NCBI GenBank assembly: GCA_034670405.1
Contig: JAXDDX010000012.1
Location: forward strand, 5,381,501-5,445,500
DNA from: Hoplostethus atlanticus
Taxonomy: Eukaryota; Chordata; Actinopteri; Trachichthyiformes; Trachichthyidae
Length of the DNA: 64,000 nucleotides
Reading direction: 5' to 3'
The position numbers and the translations under genes are program-made. Below the pieces are notes generated by a model that was given only the letters and a program-made list of their open reading frames with translations, made no database searches and was not told the origin of the DNA. Below, piece after piece: positions 48,045 through 61,542 of this stretch (position 1 is its first letter; the number at the start of each line of letters is the position of its first letter).

Positions 48045-50512
48045 CTAAACAGAGGAGTGGGACGGGAAAGTGCAACTGAGGACCTTGTTTCAATCTCATG
48101 CAGTTCCCTCTCTTTACGAAGTACATTCATTCTCAACCTGTGCGGGACAAGAGAGCCTAATTTTTCCTTTTACATTGTAACGCAGATTTGATGTCGAATG
48201 AGGCAAAATAACACAGTGTCTGACTCACGTGTAATGTAATGTTATGTTCATGGTCAAATGGTCTCAGAATAATTGCATGATAATATTTGGATGTATTATT
48301 TTGCCTCTGTATGGATGTATGACAACAGAGAATAGTCACTGAATTTCACGGTTTCTGTGTTTGCTAGGATTTAAGTTCCAGGTCATTTGAAAAGACAATT
48401 TTATCTGAACTTTAAGTGATTGGAAGTCATTCCGAGACGTTTCATGGTACAGCGATGCGTGACGAGGAAATATGAAGTAATTTGAATGTGTGTGTGAGTG
48501 TTTTGAAGTGTGTTTTTCATCTGGCTGCTATAGCAACCCCGCTGACCCGCCACTCAACCATCCCTCCTCTGATTAATGAAGGTAAATGAACCATCACAGT
48601 CCTTGTTGTTGTTCCTCACTTCATGTGGCAAACATCACAGTCACAAAACCCATGAAAGCATCTGTGCACGTACACACACAAAAGAAAGTAGAAGACATAA
48701 AGATAGATGGATAGAGAGAAAGAGAGTGCAGGAGCGAGAGAAAAGGAAAAAGAGCAGTAATGTGCGGATGCAGTCTTTGGCGATGAGTCACAACAACAGT
48801 AAGAAGCCTTTGCCTATCATCGGGATGAAACCTCACTTCATTGTGGCAGAGAGAAATTCTCTTTTCGGAACCATTTGAGAATTGCTTTTAAAGACCCTGG
48901 CAGCACTGGGCAGGTAATTGAAGTTGCCGATGCTTTTTTGTCATCTCAGTGTAATTTCTCTATCACAAAGCGACGCATCAGTCGATTCCTGGCCCCCCGG
49001 ATGACGGATCATCTCATCTCAGGCCCCGGGCTCGAGAAACACGCGGATTCATTTGTTTCTAAACCAGGTAGATGGCAGGCAAAGCACCTTTTCTCCATCT
49101 CTATCCACTTCGTAGCACATTTGAAAAGAACTGGCTTAGCGACAGCGGGATTACGGTCGGTCTGCCGGCGCGGTCTACGTGCCTCAAAATAATATCGCAC
49201 TTTCAGAGGGGTGCTAATTGAGGCTGCATTGGTATTCACTGCTGCTCAAGCTGGGTTAAGTCGGTCCCTTTGGGGGACAGGAGTCGTTCATCTACCCAGG
49301 TAGCGGTATTATTACAGTCAACGTCTCAGAATAGGTGTACGACAAACATTAACATAATGATGTAGCAGCAACAAAATCAAAGAGGATTATTTGGTATTCA
49401 CTCAACACCTCAGTCAAGGGGAGCGCTTTTTGGCAACCACACAGACGGAGCCCTCCTGGATAAAGCAAATCTGGTTGCTCTCAGATCTATCCAAAGTCGT
49501 CGTCATCTGAGCGTACAGCAGATAACAGGTTCCCCCTATTAGCGACTGCGCTCAAGCTGTTGGGGGGCTGAGTGGCGTGCACTATTGCACTGAATGAATT
49601 AACAAGCTGGAAAAATAGTATCGACGGCCATTCGCTCTCTTGTCTCTTTGGCTTGCTCGGAGTGCGGCAGCTGTTATGAAGACAGATAGCGGTTGCTTAA
49701 GACAATGCACAGATCCGAGCTTTTAGCGAGATGCCTAAGCCGTTCTCCAGGGCGCTTGATTAATAATCATCCGAGACATAGTCCTGCTTGTCTGCCTGGC
49801 GCCTGTGCTGGATACCAGGTGTACTTTATACCAAACTAAGCACTGGATTTCCATTTAGACAGCACATTAGCTCCCTTGTCAGACAGAGTATTCTTTTAAT
49901 TAGAAAGCTTCCTCTCTCCGTCTTCCACTAGAGGAGTGGAGAAAATGCATTGTCTCAGGGCTTTTCACAACAGAATAAGGCCTCCCATAGCTGGCGGCAT
50001 AATTACCCGGCAATGTAATTACACACTGGGGCACCGCAGGGATTGTTTCTCTGATTCCTGGTGTAAATTGGGGTCTTTGTCACACCTCTTATCAGCGACT
50101 GATTTCTTTTGTGGCTCTTGGTGATTTGTTGTCGATAGGGTTAGTTTTGTCGCTGTCATTTCGAAACACCTTTATTCATTACTCATGGAATATCATGATA
50201 AAAATCACGATAGAAATAAAAACCAATACTCCCCTGGGTGTGGTGTGAGGAAGTGTGACAAACAGAACTGGCGAAACAGGTGACTAGATTTTGTTGAATC
50301 CCCTGCATCCCTAAACCCTGCAGACACATAGTTCATCAGGCACATTTTCTAATCTCTATTGTCCCCCCGTTTATTCTTGCACTGGTGTGGAGATACATGA
50401 GTGTGTGTGGCGTGCATTGGGTGCATATCTGTGTCTATGCATCTATAGCTGGCACATGGGTACATGCACAAGCGCATGGGTACATGTACTTGTGTGCACA
50501 TGCATCGCTTAC
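48045..50512 (-). other. SEMA5A intron
   Basis: I see no exon in this 2.5-kb intron. The part at about 48950-50150 is low in simple repeats and of high complexity compared with neighbouring introns, so it is a candidate location for conserved non-coding sequence. Confidence 0.6.
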
Positions 50513-50722
50513 CTGGACAGGGGGTGATGTTACACTCCTGATACTCCTGTGTGGGCCCCAGGCAGGTCTGACCTCCATACCTGGCCTCTGGGTTGGTGCA
50601 GGTCCTCTTACGGCTGCGGATTCCCCGGCTGCAGTCTCTGCTGCACTGGGACCAGGAGCTCCAGGCCGACCAGCCGCCGTTCACCGTGTGGGCCGAGATC
50701 CTCCCCAGACGAAGCACCTCAC
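50513..50722 (-). CDS. sema5a: SEMA5A exon, thrombospondin type-1 repeat 5
   Basis: This 210-nt phase 1-1 exon encodes (G)EVLRLGRISAHTVNGGWSA, then WSSWSQCSRDCSRGIRSRKR, TCTNPEARYGGQTCLGPTQE and YQECNITPCP. SAHTVNGxWSAWxSWSQCSRDCSRGIR is a signature stretch of SEMA5A. The O-fucose site is replaced by CSRDC, as in orthologues. I chose the acceptor 'ccccactag' (ending 50723) because it preserves the phase-1 pattern and the expected joint CSTDG-E. The donor is CCAG|gtaagc. Confidence 0.93.
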
Positions 50723-51130
50723 CTAGTGGGGTTCAGAGAGCGTGGACAGAGCGGTCAGGCTGGAGCTTGGGACAAATGTGCATCATACTATTAAACAGTA
50801 CATGATAATATTAAAGGTGCAACATGCAGCACTTTGAACTTCAGTGTATCATTGTCAAATGAATGGTGTTACCTTGTTGTAATTACTGTAAACAAACAAG
50901 ACCATGGTTGAGACAACTGGTAGTCTCTATCTCACACCGGTGGTGTTGTTAGTGCTAGTGTTTCTCAAAATTAAGACCACATTTCCCATAAAACCCACGA
51001 GCATGTTGGTACTTGTCCCCTCTCCCACTCCCCGGTGTTGCCCTGCATGCATTTGTTTAGAGGAGCAAGAAGAAGGATAACAGCCAACAACAACCCAATC
51101 GAGCAGAGGCTGCCAATAGACAGAATGACA

Positions 51131-51131
51131 G

Positions 51132-51183
<52 letters not shown>

Positions 51184-51194
51184 TGATAGATAGA
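51131..51194. repeat. (GATA)n microsatellite
   Basis: About 14 GATA units with one substitution near the end. Confidence 0.97.
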
Positions 51195-51448
51195 AAGTAG
51201 TCTCATTTAATTCATCATTTAATCATCATCATTTAATTCTTCGGAGAACTGTCATTATCTAAAGACAGATTTAGCGAGAGCTGACTGTCCTGTCAACACA
51301 GAAGTGCTCTCAGTCATCAAACAACATCAGTTGTAATCTGTGTTCTCTCGTCTGGAATGAGTCAAATGGAGGATTCCTAATGAAATATGAAACTGTAATT
51401 TCTATTAAACTATAATTGCTGCATGCATTAATCAGTGCCTCGGAAATG

Positions 51449-51549
<101 letters not shown>

Positions 51550-51844
51550 TTTGGCCTTTCTGAATGAAACAAATGAACTCATCTGTTTGAGTGAGTAATA
51601 ATCACCTCTATTGAAAATACAGCCACCATCCAAACACTTTGCTGATGATTCACTGATTCAACGAACCGGGCTATTATCTACTTTCTCAGATAACAATGGA
51701 AGTCTTCGTTCTTCTATCTATCTTAACTTTTTCTGTGTGGTTCTTGTTTTCCGTCCCATTCCCCTCTCTCTCTTCTGTCTCCTTCTGCTCTCCCTTGCTC
51801 TCTCGGTCTCTTTCTTTAAAGGGAGAGAGGGCAGTCCACAACCC

Positions 51845-51925
51845 TGACCATTTTTCTGTTGTGACAGTGGGATTTGATCTTTGGCCAGCAGGTGTCTTAA
51901 CCACTGGGCCGTCACTGGCCACCCT
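51845..51925 (-). mobile_element. tRNA-derived SINE head (remnant)
   Basis: Read on the minus strand, 'agtgacggcccagtggttaa' matches a tRNA A box (TGRCnnAGTGG), and 'agatcaaatccca' about 30 bases later matches a B box (GGTTCAAATCC). This spacing is that of a Pol III promoter in a tRNA-derived SINE. No tRNA cloverleaf is intact. Confidence 0.55.
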
Positions 51926-52455
51926 TCTTCCCTTTTTGTGTGACTCTCCTTGCTATCTCTCTATTGTCCTTTCTACCTTATGGTCGCTACCTCCATCTCT
52001 TTCTCTGTCTCTGTCTGATCCCTCTCTCTCTCTCTCTTTCCCTTTCCTATTAACCTTCTCTTGCTCACCGTCTCTCTCTCTCTCCTCCACCGGCCTCTTT
52101 GTTTTGTCAGCGTGCTCTCTCCATCGCGGCGAGGCTGCTTTGTATTCTCGGTGAGAGGACTTTGTGTTTACCTAGCGCAAATCCTCGACCTCTTCATAAC
52201 TACAGCCGACCTTGGCAGTGAACGGGGCGACTCACCCAGGCATCAAGCTGGCATGAGCGTTGATAGGCCCACCGAGGGCCCTGCTCTTTATCGATTCTGA
52301 GCAGGCAGTAGCACGGACGGCCCCGCCTGCCACTGTGACCTGTACTCTTTATCAAGCCCTCCTTGGCCCGAGAGATTGGACCGCTCCTCCTCTCCAAAGG
52401 CAATGGAGTGGTTCATAATCTTCTCTCTCATGCACACAGGCAGGCACGCAAACAT

Positions 52456-52457
<2 letters not shown>

Positions 52458-52501
<44 letters not shown>
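52458..52501. repeat. (CA)n microsatellite
   Basis: A pure run of about 22 units. Confidence 0.96.
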
Positions 52502-52505
<4 letters not shown>

Positions 52506-53711
52506 GCAGGGCACTTTGCTTGCTCAAGCTTTGCCCTGTGACTGCTCTGATGTACTGTGTGTATTGTTAATGCTACTTCACAGAGGCTGCCCTCCCATCG
52601 CCAAAAGAAACAGCGTGGTGCCCTCCCTCTCAAATAGGTAGCGACTGGTCCTATCGATCTGTAGAAAGAACCACACACAGCCGGAGAGGATTAATCCTCG
52701 CTCTCTCAACGAGCTGGGCCGATCCCAAGCTAAGCAGGACACAATGCAAAACCCAATAGTCCTCGCTGCAAACAAACTAGGACATGAAGCGCGTTTCTTT
52801 CCCCCCGTCGCCGCGCTCAAAGGCAAAATATGGCGTAAACAAATCAAAACACCGCTTGTGTGTGAGCGAGAGTATACGGGTGCATACGCGTGCATGTGGA
52901 GTGGGAGGGAGGGAGGTGTTATAAATATAGGAATGGGGACTCTCTCTGCGAGGCCACGCAGAAATGGCACACAAGCCAGCGTAAGCCACTGTAAAGACAC
53001 TCAAACAGGGGAGCGAGAGAAACGAGGGACCGAGAGAGGGAGAGACAGACAGACAGGGGGAGGCAGAGAGACAGACGGGATGACATCTGAAAACCTGAGA
53101 GCCAGCCCTGCTTAAAGATAGACATGTGAGAGATGGAGAGATGGGAAAAAAATCTCTCAGCTTCAGCAGTGCAGAGAGATGCACTGCCATGTGTGAACAA
53201 AGTTTCATCAACACCAGAATAACACTGGACCACAGAGAGAGAGAGAGAGAGGCAGAGAGAGAGAGAGGGAGAGCAGTTCTTTTTTTCACCCTGTCCTAGA
53301 TTCCTAACAGTACATATAGCTCCCCAGCGTTCTTCCTCCTTCCTCCTCCTCCTCCTCCTCCTCCTCCGCCTCTACTTTCCATATCGGATCAGCAATGTCT
53401 TGCCATAGAGACGCTAATTGGGAGTTCTTTCCATATGTCTACGTGTGTGTACATGTGTGTATCTATGTGTGCATGTGTGTGAGTGTCTGTGTGTGTGTGT
53501 GTGCGCCACGCCGTGTAAATCTGTGTATAATCCATTGAACGAGGAGGGGGGGGGGGGATTATGTGAAAGTATTTCCCGAGCTGTCCTGGGGTCTGCCAAG
53601 TGATGGTCTACCCAGTTAGCCTCCAGAGGGATAGTCTCAGGGAAGGGCTTATTATAAGTTAGTAAGTGGGCAATTAAAACTAGCTTCCTGGAGAGCAAGA
53701 GGAATCAGAGA

Positions 53712-53728
53712 GCACACACACACACACA

Positions 53729-53807
<79 letters not shown>

Positions 53808-53828
53808 AACTGAACTGAACTGAACTGC
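53712..53828. repeat. (CA)n followed by (CTGAA)n
   Basis: A CA run of about 46 units with one GA interruption passes directly into about 4.5 copies of the pentamer CTGAA (53805-53827). Confidence 0.96.
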
Positions 53829-55245
53829 ACATAATGGGACGATCCTGTTTTGTTGAGGAGGATTGAAGAGATGTATTGTGGTGTAAGGGGTTTTATTGAC
53901 TGTTGTCTGTGCTTTTGATACAAGTATTGGAAATATGTGACAACTAGACACGAGTAAACTCTTCACAAAGTCATTTAAGTTATGTCTTAATATACAGAGG
54001 CAAAAAGACAACAAGCAGGTACATAAATGATTGATTGTGAAGAAATTTGAGGATAAAGTATGAATTGTCCACTTATTGTACTCATGGATGAGCCATCACT
54101 ACCAACCAGAAGCGTTTCTCTAGATGTACCCAGCAGTACAATAAAAAACACACAAACCGGAGGCTGTTCTGTTCTGGCAGAGACAACAGGCTTATCACCG
54201 GGTGAGAAAGAGTGAGACCAGAGACTTTTCTTGGGCTCTGGCCTGATCAAACAACTGGCCTTACTGGCCCCGGGCCACCAGGCTATTATTTTCAGTTCAG
54301 TTTCACCTCCAACTCTTATTCTCCATTTACAATCTTACAATTTTCAAGGGCATATGTGAACATAGCCAAAATGTAGATGGCCCCATTAAGTCTGGATTGT
54401 ATGTTTATAGGACTTTGTAACAGCTAATTAGAAAACGAGATAAGCACCTCGGGAGACCTCAGACGTGTTGTGCAACTTAAAACCATTCACTGATTAGTCT
54501 GACTCATGAGCTTTCTTTGCAGATAGATGAAGAGAAAAAGAAAAAGACAATGTTGACTCTGGAGAGAGAGAGCGAGGCGCAGAAAAACAGGAAGACAATA
54601 AGGATACCGGAAAAGTTGTCATCTGTCAGAGGCGTCCCTCAGTGCTGTCCTGTGTCTACTCAGTGTCGGCTCATGACGTGTGTGAAGGGGAAATTAATCT
54701 AACGTCCGCGGGAAGGACCTGGCCTTGCACCCAGATCAGCTGAAGTGAAACACATCAGCCCGCTCACATGCCACTGTTTCTCCCTGGGAAATATGAAGCC
54801 ATCACTCATCACCACAGGCCGGCAAAAATTACAAACCCCCCAACCTTCCACAGAAATGTGCTTCACCTCTCTCTTTCTTTTCTCTTGCTGTTTCTCCTTT
54901 CATCTTTACAATATTGAAATGAAAGCAAAAATGTGGATGAGTGCCTAATCTCCAAGCCTTTTTCAAGCTTGACGTTGGTACGGCTCCATCATAAAAACAG
55001 TTGCGACTGAACTTTTAACCCATTCTCGCCGTCTAGAGAGATATCGATTAAAGCAGGCAGGCATATCTGTCCCATAGGCTTCACAGAAATCATCATTTAG
55101 ACGGTCTGACAGACTAATAACTGAAAAGTTGTTGGTCGGAGGCTGACTAATGATAGAAAGGTTGCTGGTGTTAACCTTAGCAACAACAGGAGGGTGTATT
55201 CCAGGAGGGGGGCTTGTAATTACTATCTATGATAAAAACAATCCA

Positions 55246-55365
55246 TCAATGCTGCTGAGGTGCCCTTGAGCAAGGCACTGGACCCTAAACGCTGCTACAC
55301 TCTGATCTCTGAAGGAATGCACATGTGAGGGAGATGTTTGTTTGTGTGTATAAATGAAGCAGAAA
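55246..55365 (+). mobile_element. SINE tail remnant
   Basis: The 'tgcccttgagcaaggcactg' block followed by 'gaccctaaacgctgctacac' corresponds to the conserved tail of common fish SINEs (compare 'ccttcagcaagacactgaat' at 47200-47220). No tRNA-like head is recognisable here. Confidence 0.5.
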
Positions 55366-56670
55366 AGCCAAATTCCAATATGTGTAAACTATCGAAATCG
55401 TGCATTAAGCCATTAAGAGATAGTGACAGTTACTGTTGGCACAGAGTCTTATGAATCTTATGAGAAGCAGAAAAAAGAAAGTGGTGTTCATAAAACTGCC
55501 CATGGCATTTTGCTGCACCATGAGAATACATGTCTAGATAAATGTTTGACTTGGATGTCACTCGGGCATGTGGAATGTAATAGAAAAAACAAAGAAGATT
55601 ACAAGACTAATCACTGGGCGTACATGACGAGAAAGGTCTTTAAATCATTACAGATCTTAAGTAATTAAGTCATCACTATCATTAAGCCATGACCGCTGAT
55701 ACGAAACGACTGAATCTGTTACAGAAAGCTCATTAGAAATGCCCAGCTAAATCATATATCCATAATTTATCTCTTCTAATAAAGATAGATTGAGATCTTA
55801 AGGTAAAGTAATGAGAGAAACAGGGGGGCGTTCGGGAAACACCTCCCTGTGCTTACATATCTTGAACATTGATTCATTTCAATTACCCATATCTTTGCGC
55901 CACACACATGAGACTTCTGGGTCTGCGTCAATACCGTATGCTGGGTCTCTGCCTGCAATCCCAACCCTCTTCTTATCGAGGTGAAGCAAGCGGAGTGGGA
56001 CAGTGGGACAGCTCATCTCAAAGACATGTCACATCGGCTTCAGAGGAGAAAGCATGAGGAAGAGGGCGTACCTTTACCTTTAAAGTCTCCTGTACTGATT
56101 GCTATAGGATGATGTTTTACAACCTGGCGGTGCAAAGCAGAGGGAATGGCTACACATGTGGTGTTTAATCTGTTCAAAAGGAGCATAAACTATCATCTTG
56201 TCCTCTCTGCATATGGGGTGATACACAATCTCTGCACAAGATTTACCACGGGTGAGATTTACTGCCACGATTTACTCCGTTGTGACCATGTGTTTTGTTC
56301 ATATACATTACAAACACACACACACACACCCATACAAATACACCATGTGGCAACCTGTTTTATTACCCCTCTCTCAGAAAAAGACCAGGTCGTTGCGGGG
56401 AGCTCCAATCGATTGTGAGCCGCCCAATGCAAACAGTAAATCTTTATCAGGTGACAGTCCATTCCTTTTGGGGCGCTCATCATCCCGGGAGGATCTCGGG
56501 GCCCTTTGCCCTGGTCGGGGACATCAATACACACCTCCGGTGTGGCGGTAATTATCCTGCTATGGCCTCTTGCTTTGAGAAAACTTAACCGCTGTCCCTG
56601 GGGCTGTGGCATCCCATGCATCTATGAGAGGCGGATGGTGCGGGGAGGAGATGCTGGAAAAGCCTCATGT

Positions 56671-56675
<5 letters not shown>

Positions 56676-56703
<28 letters not shown>

Positions 56704-56890
56704 TATACATCCACCCAACCACCCACTCGCACACACGCAAACAAACAAGCGCGCACACATGCACCCACACATTAATCCACCCACCCATACACACACACGC
56801 ACACACACACACACACACACACACCACCCACACTGGTAAAGCACACACATACACACACACATCAACCCACCCACACACACCCCCCGACAC
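56676..56890. repeat. Compound CA/CCCA-rich simple-sequence region
   Basis: CA runs at 56676-56702 and 56790-56822 are joined by degenerate CA- and CCCA-rich sequence. Confidence 0.9.
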
Positions 56891-58984
56891 ATACACACAC
56901 CAGTGGTCTCTAGATGGATGGTGAGAGTGATAATGGTTGAAATGAAGAAGTAGATCATTGGAGTCCATCCTCGTCTCTGACAGTTATGACTTACAACTCT
57001 CCACAGTAGTGAATCATATCGAACACCAGAGATGAACAGTCGACATGGGACAAGGAAAGAGTAGCACACAGAGGACAAGCAGACCTCCATAAGTCTTGCT
57101 TTCACTCACGCTGCAGTGAAACAGATTTTTTTAGGATGAGGAAAATATTTCATTTCGTACATTGAAGTCCCCCAAATGCAGTTGGTTGAGCGTTTGATGA
57201 GGAGAGGCACGTCTTTGAGTATACCAGCTCTGATGTTGAAGCAATTTGTTTCACAAATGTTTGAATAGAGAAATACATATTGATACCACATGAAATCACT
57301 CTGCATTATGCAAGAGGCGGCGCTACAAGGGCATTGCTTTAAGGCAACATCAGGATAGAAAGTTAAGAAAGTAAGTGGGATGTAAGAGGCAACAATATCA
57401 TGACGCTGTTGTTGATGCTCTTTAGCATTGAGTCTATAATGAAGTCTGTCTTTATTGTTTTTTTTAACTTTATGGTGCAAAGTCTAGTTCAGAGATGAGT
57501 GTGGGAGACCATAGGCAACAACGTTTATAGGTCTGAATTTAAACGGCAACACGGCAACACAATTTGCCTTAGCCGGTTGAATCACCACAACTGATGGCTG
57601 ATTCAAACAGAGCATGGCAGAAACACCCCATCTTCGTACACTGCGGCTTGGTGGGATTTGAAGCTTTGATTGCCCACAGTACATACAGTACTCAGCTCAT
57701 ACGTCACCATCTGCCTCCTGCATAGGCTGCCCACAACAAAGACCGCTGCTTTGTGAAAGTGACTGTTGAACACGCAGTCGTCTCTTTTGAATCGGTATAA
57801 TTACCACTGCAGCTAATCTGACGTCGTCAGGCTTCTGGGGACTGTCGTCTGTTACCTCCCCCTGCTAATCACAACCACAACAGACCTATTAATGATCAGA
57901 GTGAGCCGTTGAACGAAAGAGCCTTTGCTCGCTGTGTGTGTGCTGGATGTGCGGCTGTCACTCCTCTTAATGTCTGTGGGGTCTGAAGAAAGTGTTTCTC
58001 TGTGTTTGCCAGCTCTCACTGGAAACCCTCCAGGAGCATTTGGAGCGTCGGAGAGCAAACCGTACAAATGACAGCACGGACGGCGATGGAGGGAGACAGA
58101 CAGAGATATTGATAAAAGGAAATGAAGAGGGAGGGAGAGATCAAAAGAGAAAAGAAACCCCAATGACAGTGCGCATCCCGGCCAACCCTGGTGATTAGCT
58201 CAGCGTGTTTCGGCGGTAGCTAAGGGCCACCCAGAGATATAGATGAACCCAAGGAGGTGGGAGCCCGCCGCAGATTAGCCAGGCGCTAACACTTAAGAAA
58301 AAAAAAAAAAAAAGAGTCTGCCTTTCCCTCTGGGCCTGTGAGCAACTCCATAAACAAACTTTAACTGCTACATCTGTATCCAAAGCCACTTTACTGTGGT
58401 GCTGTGCCTGCCCTCCCCAGCCCGTCTACCCTCTAATATGGAGTCTTCCACTTGACAACGTAAACAACTTGTCAATTAGCAGCCTGTTTGTACAAATGTT
58501 TACAGCGTTTAATTCACCAGAGGAGTGGCTGCCTGAGACAGTGTGGTGCACCAACTGAGACAGGAGGGGAATAGCAAGGGAGATGGATGAAAAGATAAGT
58601 GTTGTGTGTGTGAAAAGATGAGTTGTAACTGTTGAGTGGCTTTGTGGATTGGAAGTTCATTAACATGTCTGAGGCTCTGATCTGCCGATGGAGTCAAGAA
58701 GGACGAGACCAGAAACGCAAGAAGCAATTAAGATAGATAAAGAGAGATGAAGAGAGAGAACATCAGAAAATGAGAAATTAAAGACAAATAAATAAATAAA
58801 TGAGTAAATAAATAAAGAAAGAAACAAAGAGAAATAAAGAAAGATGAACAACAGGCAGAGACAGAGACAACGGGCCAATAGCCTGCAGAGATGCAGAAAG
58901 CCAGTTGGAGAGAGATAAGACGCAGACAGACAGAGGCTGAGATAGCTGGACAGAAACCATCTGTCTCTTTCGCTCCCCTCTCAC

Positions 58985-59210
58985 CGTCAGTGGAGCAGCC
59001 AGTGGATCCATCAGTGGAGCAGTAGCGCATCTCGATCCTCTGCCTGCCCACCTCCAGCAGGCCGGGGTCCGGGATGCGAGCCTTGCAGGTGTAGCGGAAA
59101 CGCTGCTCGTAGTGCCCGCCGTTGTCGGAGATGTTCACCGGGGTCCACGGAGTCCAGGGCGTGGTCTTCTTCAGGTCAGGACAGGGCAGGGTGTTGCACG
59201 ACTGGTACTC
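58985..59210 (-). CDS. sema5a: SEMA5A exon, thrombospondin type-1 repeat 4
   Basis: This is the most 5' SEMA5A exon in the window (226 nt, phase 0 in, phase 1 out). It encodes EYQSCNTLPCPDLKKTTPWT, then PWTPVNISDNGGHYEQRFRY, TCKARIPDPGLLEVGRQRIE and MRYCSTDGSTGCSTD. The DLKKTTPWTPWTPVNISDNGGHYEQRFRYTCKAR stretch (given here in pieces) is nearly invariant in SEMA5A and separates it from SEMA5B. The repeat is divergent, with WTPWTP in place of WSxWS. An N-glycosylation sequon (NIS) is present. The acceptor is 'gtgactacag' and the donor GACG|gtgaga. The sema domain, PSI domain and repeats 1-3 lie beyond the window. Confidence 0.95.
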
Positions 59211-61492
59211 CTGTAGTCACAGAGATGCAACAAAAGCATGACTGTGTGCACTTACTGCAGAGGTTTTGGCTCATTTGATGGCAGGCACGTTTGTAATCAG
59301 GTGATTTTTACTGTTCGTGCGTCGGTAGAATGTGATAATAGTTAAGGCTAATTAAGGCTGTGATTAAGGATGACAGACATGTCTGGTGTATTTCCAAAAC
59401 CTAATAGCAGACTAGACAGTGTCTATTGGAATTCTAAGTAGTGATTAATATGAAATTAAGAAGCTTATTTTATGAGGACATATACATCATTCAAAGCCCC
59501 CACCAACCCACAACCACCCCCACCCCACCCCCCCACATGTTTTCCTAGCCTGACATAGTCTGCCATTCTGCCGGCGTGCATTGATTAAGGATACACTCCC
59601 ATTAGACCGCTTGCTGAACATGGCAAGAGGCAAACAAGTCAGGCAGAAAAGGTCATTGATCAAGTTTAATTTATAACCAAGGGGGAATGAGAGAGGAAGA
59701 GAGGATGGGAGGAGGGAGGGGTGATGCCAGAAAGGGAAAGGGAACGAGGCCAGGGACTCAAAAAGATGATGAGAGAGAGAGAAAGAGACGGCGGAGCAGA
59801 GGGAGGATGGGATCGATGCAGGGAGGATGAGTGGGGAAGAAAGTGGTAATGTACAGCTTCTCTTCACATCTGCATCTGGCTTCCGGCACTGGGCAGTAAA
59901 AATGAAAACACAGCATCGAGGCTCTAACGGCCTGAGATGTGAGTCTCTTTCAGAAGAGCCATAAGTATATATTTTGCCTCTGCTTCCTTCAGCCAATACT
60001 TCTATTCCCACTAGCAGTTAAAAACATTTTGCTTTCAGTAGCACTATATTTGATGATACACCAAGAGTCTAAAATATAATAGGTGGGTAATAGACAGTCT
60101 GGCCCCATTTGTGCCCGGCTAGATAAGTAAGGCGGCAGAGGTAGTGATAGGTCTGGAGTAAATGACACTGTAATTCACAGAAGGGAAGGTGAGATGGCTG
60201 CCATTCTCCTCTCCACTTGTTTATTTATGCTGAATAGGCCTTGAGCGACTGCCAGACCTTGACAAAATAAGATAAGAGTTCCTTTTGCACATCCATCAGC
60301 CTGTCACATGGGACAGGGCTGGCAGGTCAGCTGAGGAGAGAGGAGCGCTGCAACATTATGTGCTGCTCTGTTTTCCACAATCTTGGTCACTCTTTCCTCT
60401 TGCGCTAGCTTTCTATCATCTATCTTTATATTTCCCGATTTCTTTCACCCTGTGCATAACTCTGTTTGTGTCAGCTCTCTTTCTCTCCTTGTTTCTCTCC
60501 CCTATTTACAGTATCTGTATCTAGATCTCCTTTCTATCTCGCTCTTTCTCTCCTCCCCCCCCCTCCCTCTGGCTCTCTTCCCCAGGGTACCAAGGTTAAA
60601 AACACTGGGAGGATTCAGATTCTGTTAAGGCCTGTGATGAATGAGGGTGTCACCTCCACCGCGCTTCCTGCCTCACTCCATCTAGCTCGGTAATCATCTC
60701 CAGACATTAATATTTAACATCATCAAGCGTCGGGGACCGGCCTCCAATCCACCATTATCAGCCAATAACATTAAAACAGTCCACCTCAGCGTCTCGCCAC
60801 CTATTGTGACGAAAAAAAAACAAAAAAAACAACACCTGGCAGGAACGGGGTGTAAACAGGAAGTGAGGGCGGTTGTGTGTGTTGTGTGAGTGGTTGATGG
60901 TGTCCAAACACGGTGAATTTTTCATGAGGCTTGTCTGGTAGGCGTTTCTCCCTGTACTCTCGGAGGATTAGTGTCGATGCAGAGGGCTAAGGAGATAATT
61001 ACTGGGTTTAAAGCTAAACCTCACTCAAGGTCTCTAATGGCATCCACACCAACTGTTGCCACAGTACAAGCAGCTCACAGAAAGGTGAGTGGTGCTCCCA
61101 CTGACTGTACGGTGCCCTGTGGGTTGAGTGGACGACTGTTGAGGGATTAGCGCCCTTGGGAAAGCGTCCATGCGCGGGGAGACTGTGCTGTCACGCTGTT
61201 TCGCTTAATTTTACTCATTTATTTTCGCTGTATACTATTAAGAAATCCAATGACAAATATTGAAGGAGAGTGGACAGCTCATTGTGCTTTCAGGCAAAAG
61301 GAGCAGCGTGTTTAAATAGCTCCGCATGTGAAGAAAAAAAAAAAAACTGGCATGAAAACAGTCCCCTCTACTTTCGGGCCATTTTTCTAACAGGTTTTGA
61401 ATAATGCATTAGAAATGGACCAGGGGATGTGAAATAAACATCAATACAGCTCTCTCTATAAAACAGAATTGAAAAAAAATCCATACCCCCAG

Positions 61493-61493
<1 letters not shown>

Positions 61494-61541
<48 letters not shown>
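61494..61541. repeat. (CA)n microsatellite
   Basis: A pure run of about 23 units. Confidence 0.96.

Positions 61542-61542
<1 letters not shown>

Noticed and set aside
47742-48191. A 149-codon + strand open frame over the repeat 6 exon
   Set aside because: Antisense shadow of the real SEMA5A exon on the minus strand. The same applies to + strand frames over 50513-50722 and 45135-45346.
51131-51194. Regularly spaced short repeats considered as a CRISPR-like array
   Set aside because: They are uninterrupted GATA tetramers without spacers in a vertebrate genome.
59487-60011. A 174-codon minus-strand open frame in the upstream SEMA5A intron
   Set aside because: Ser/Leu/Pro-rich translation of GA-rich DNA, with no thrombospondin or sema motifs and no suitable splice borders.
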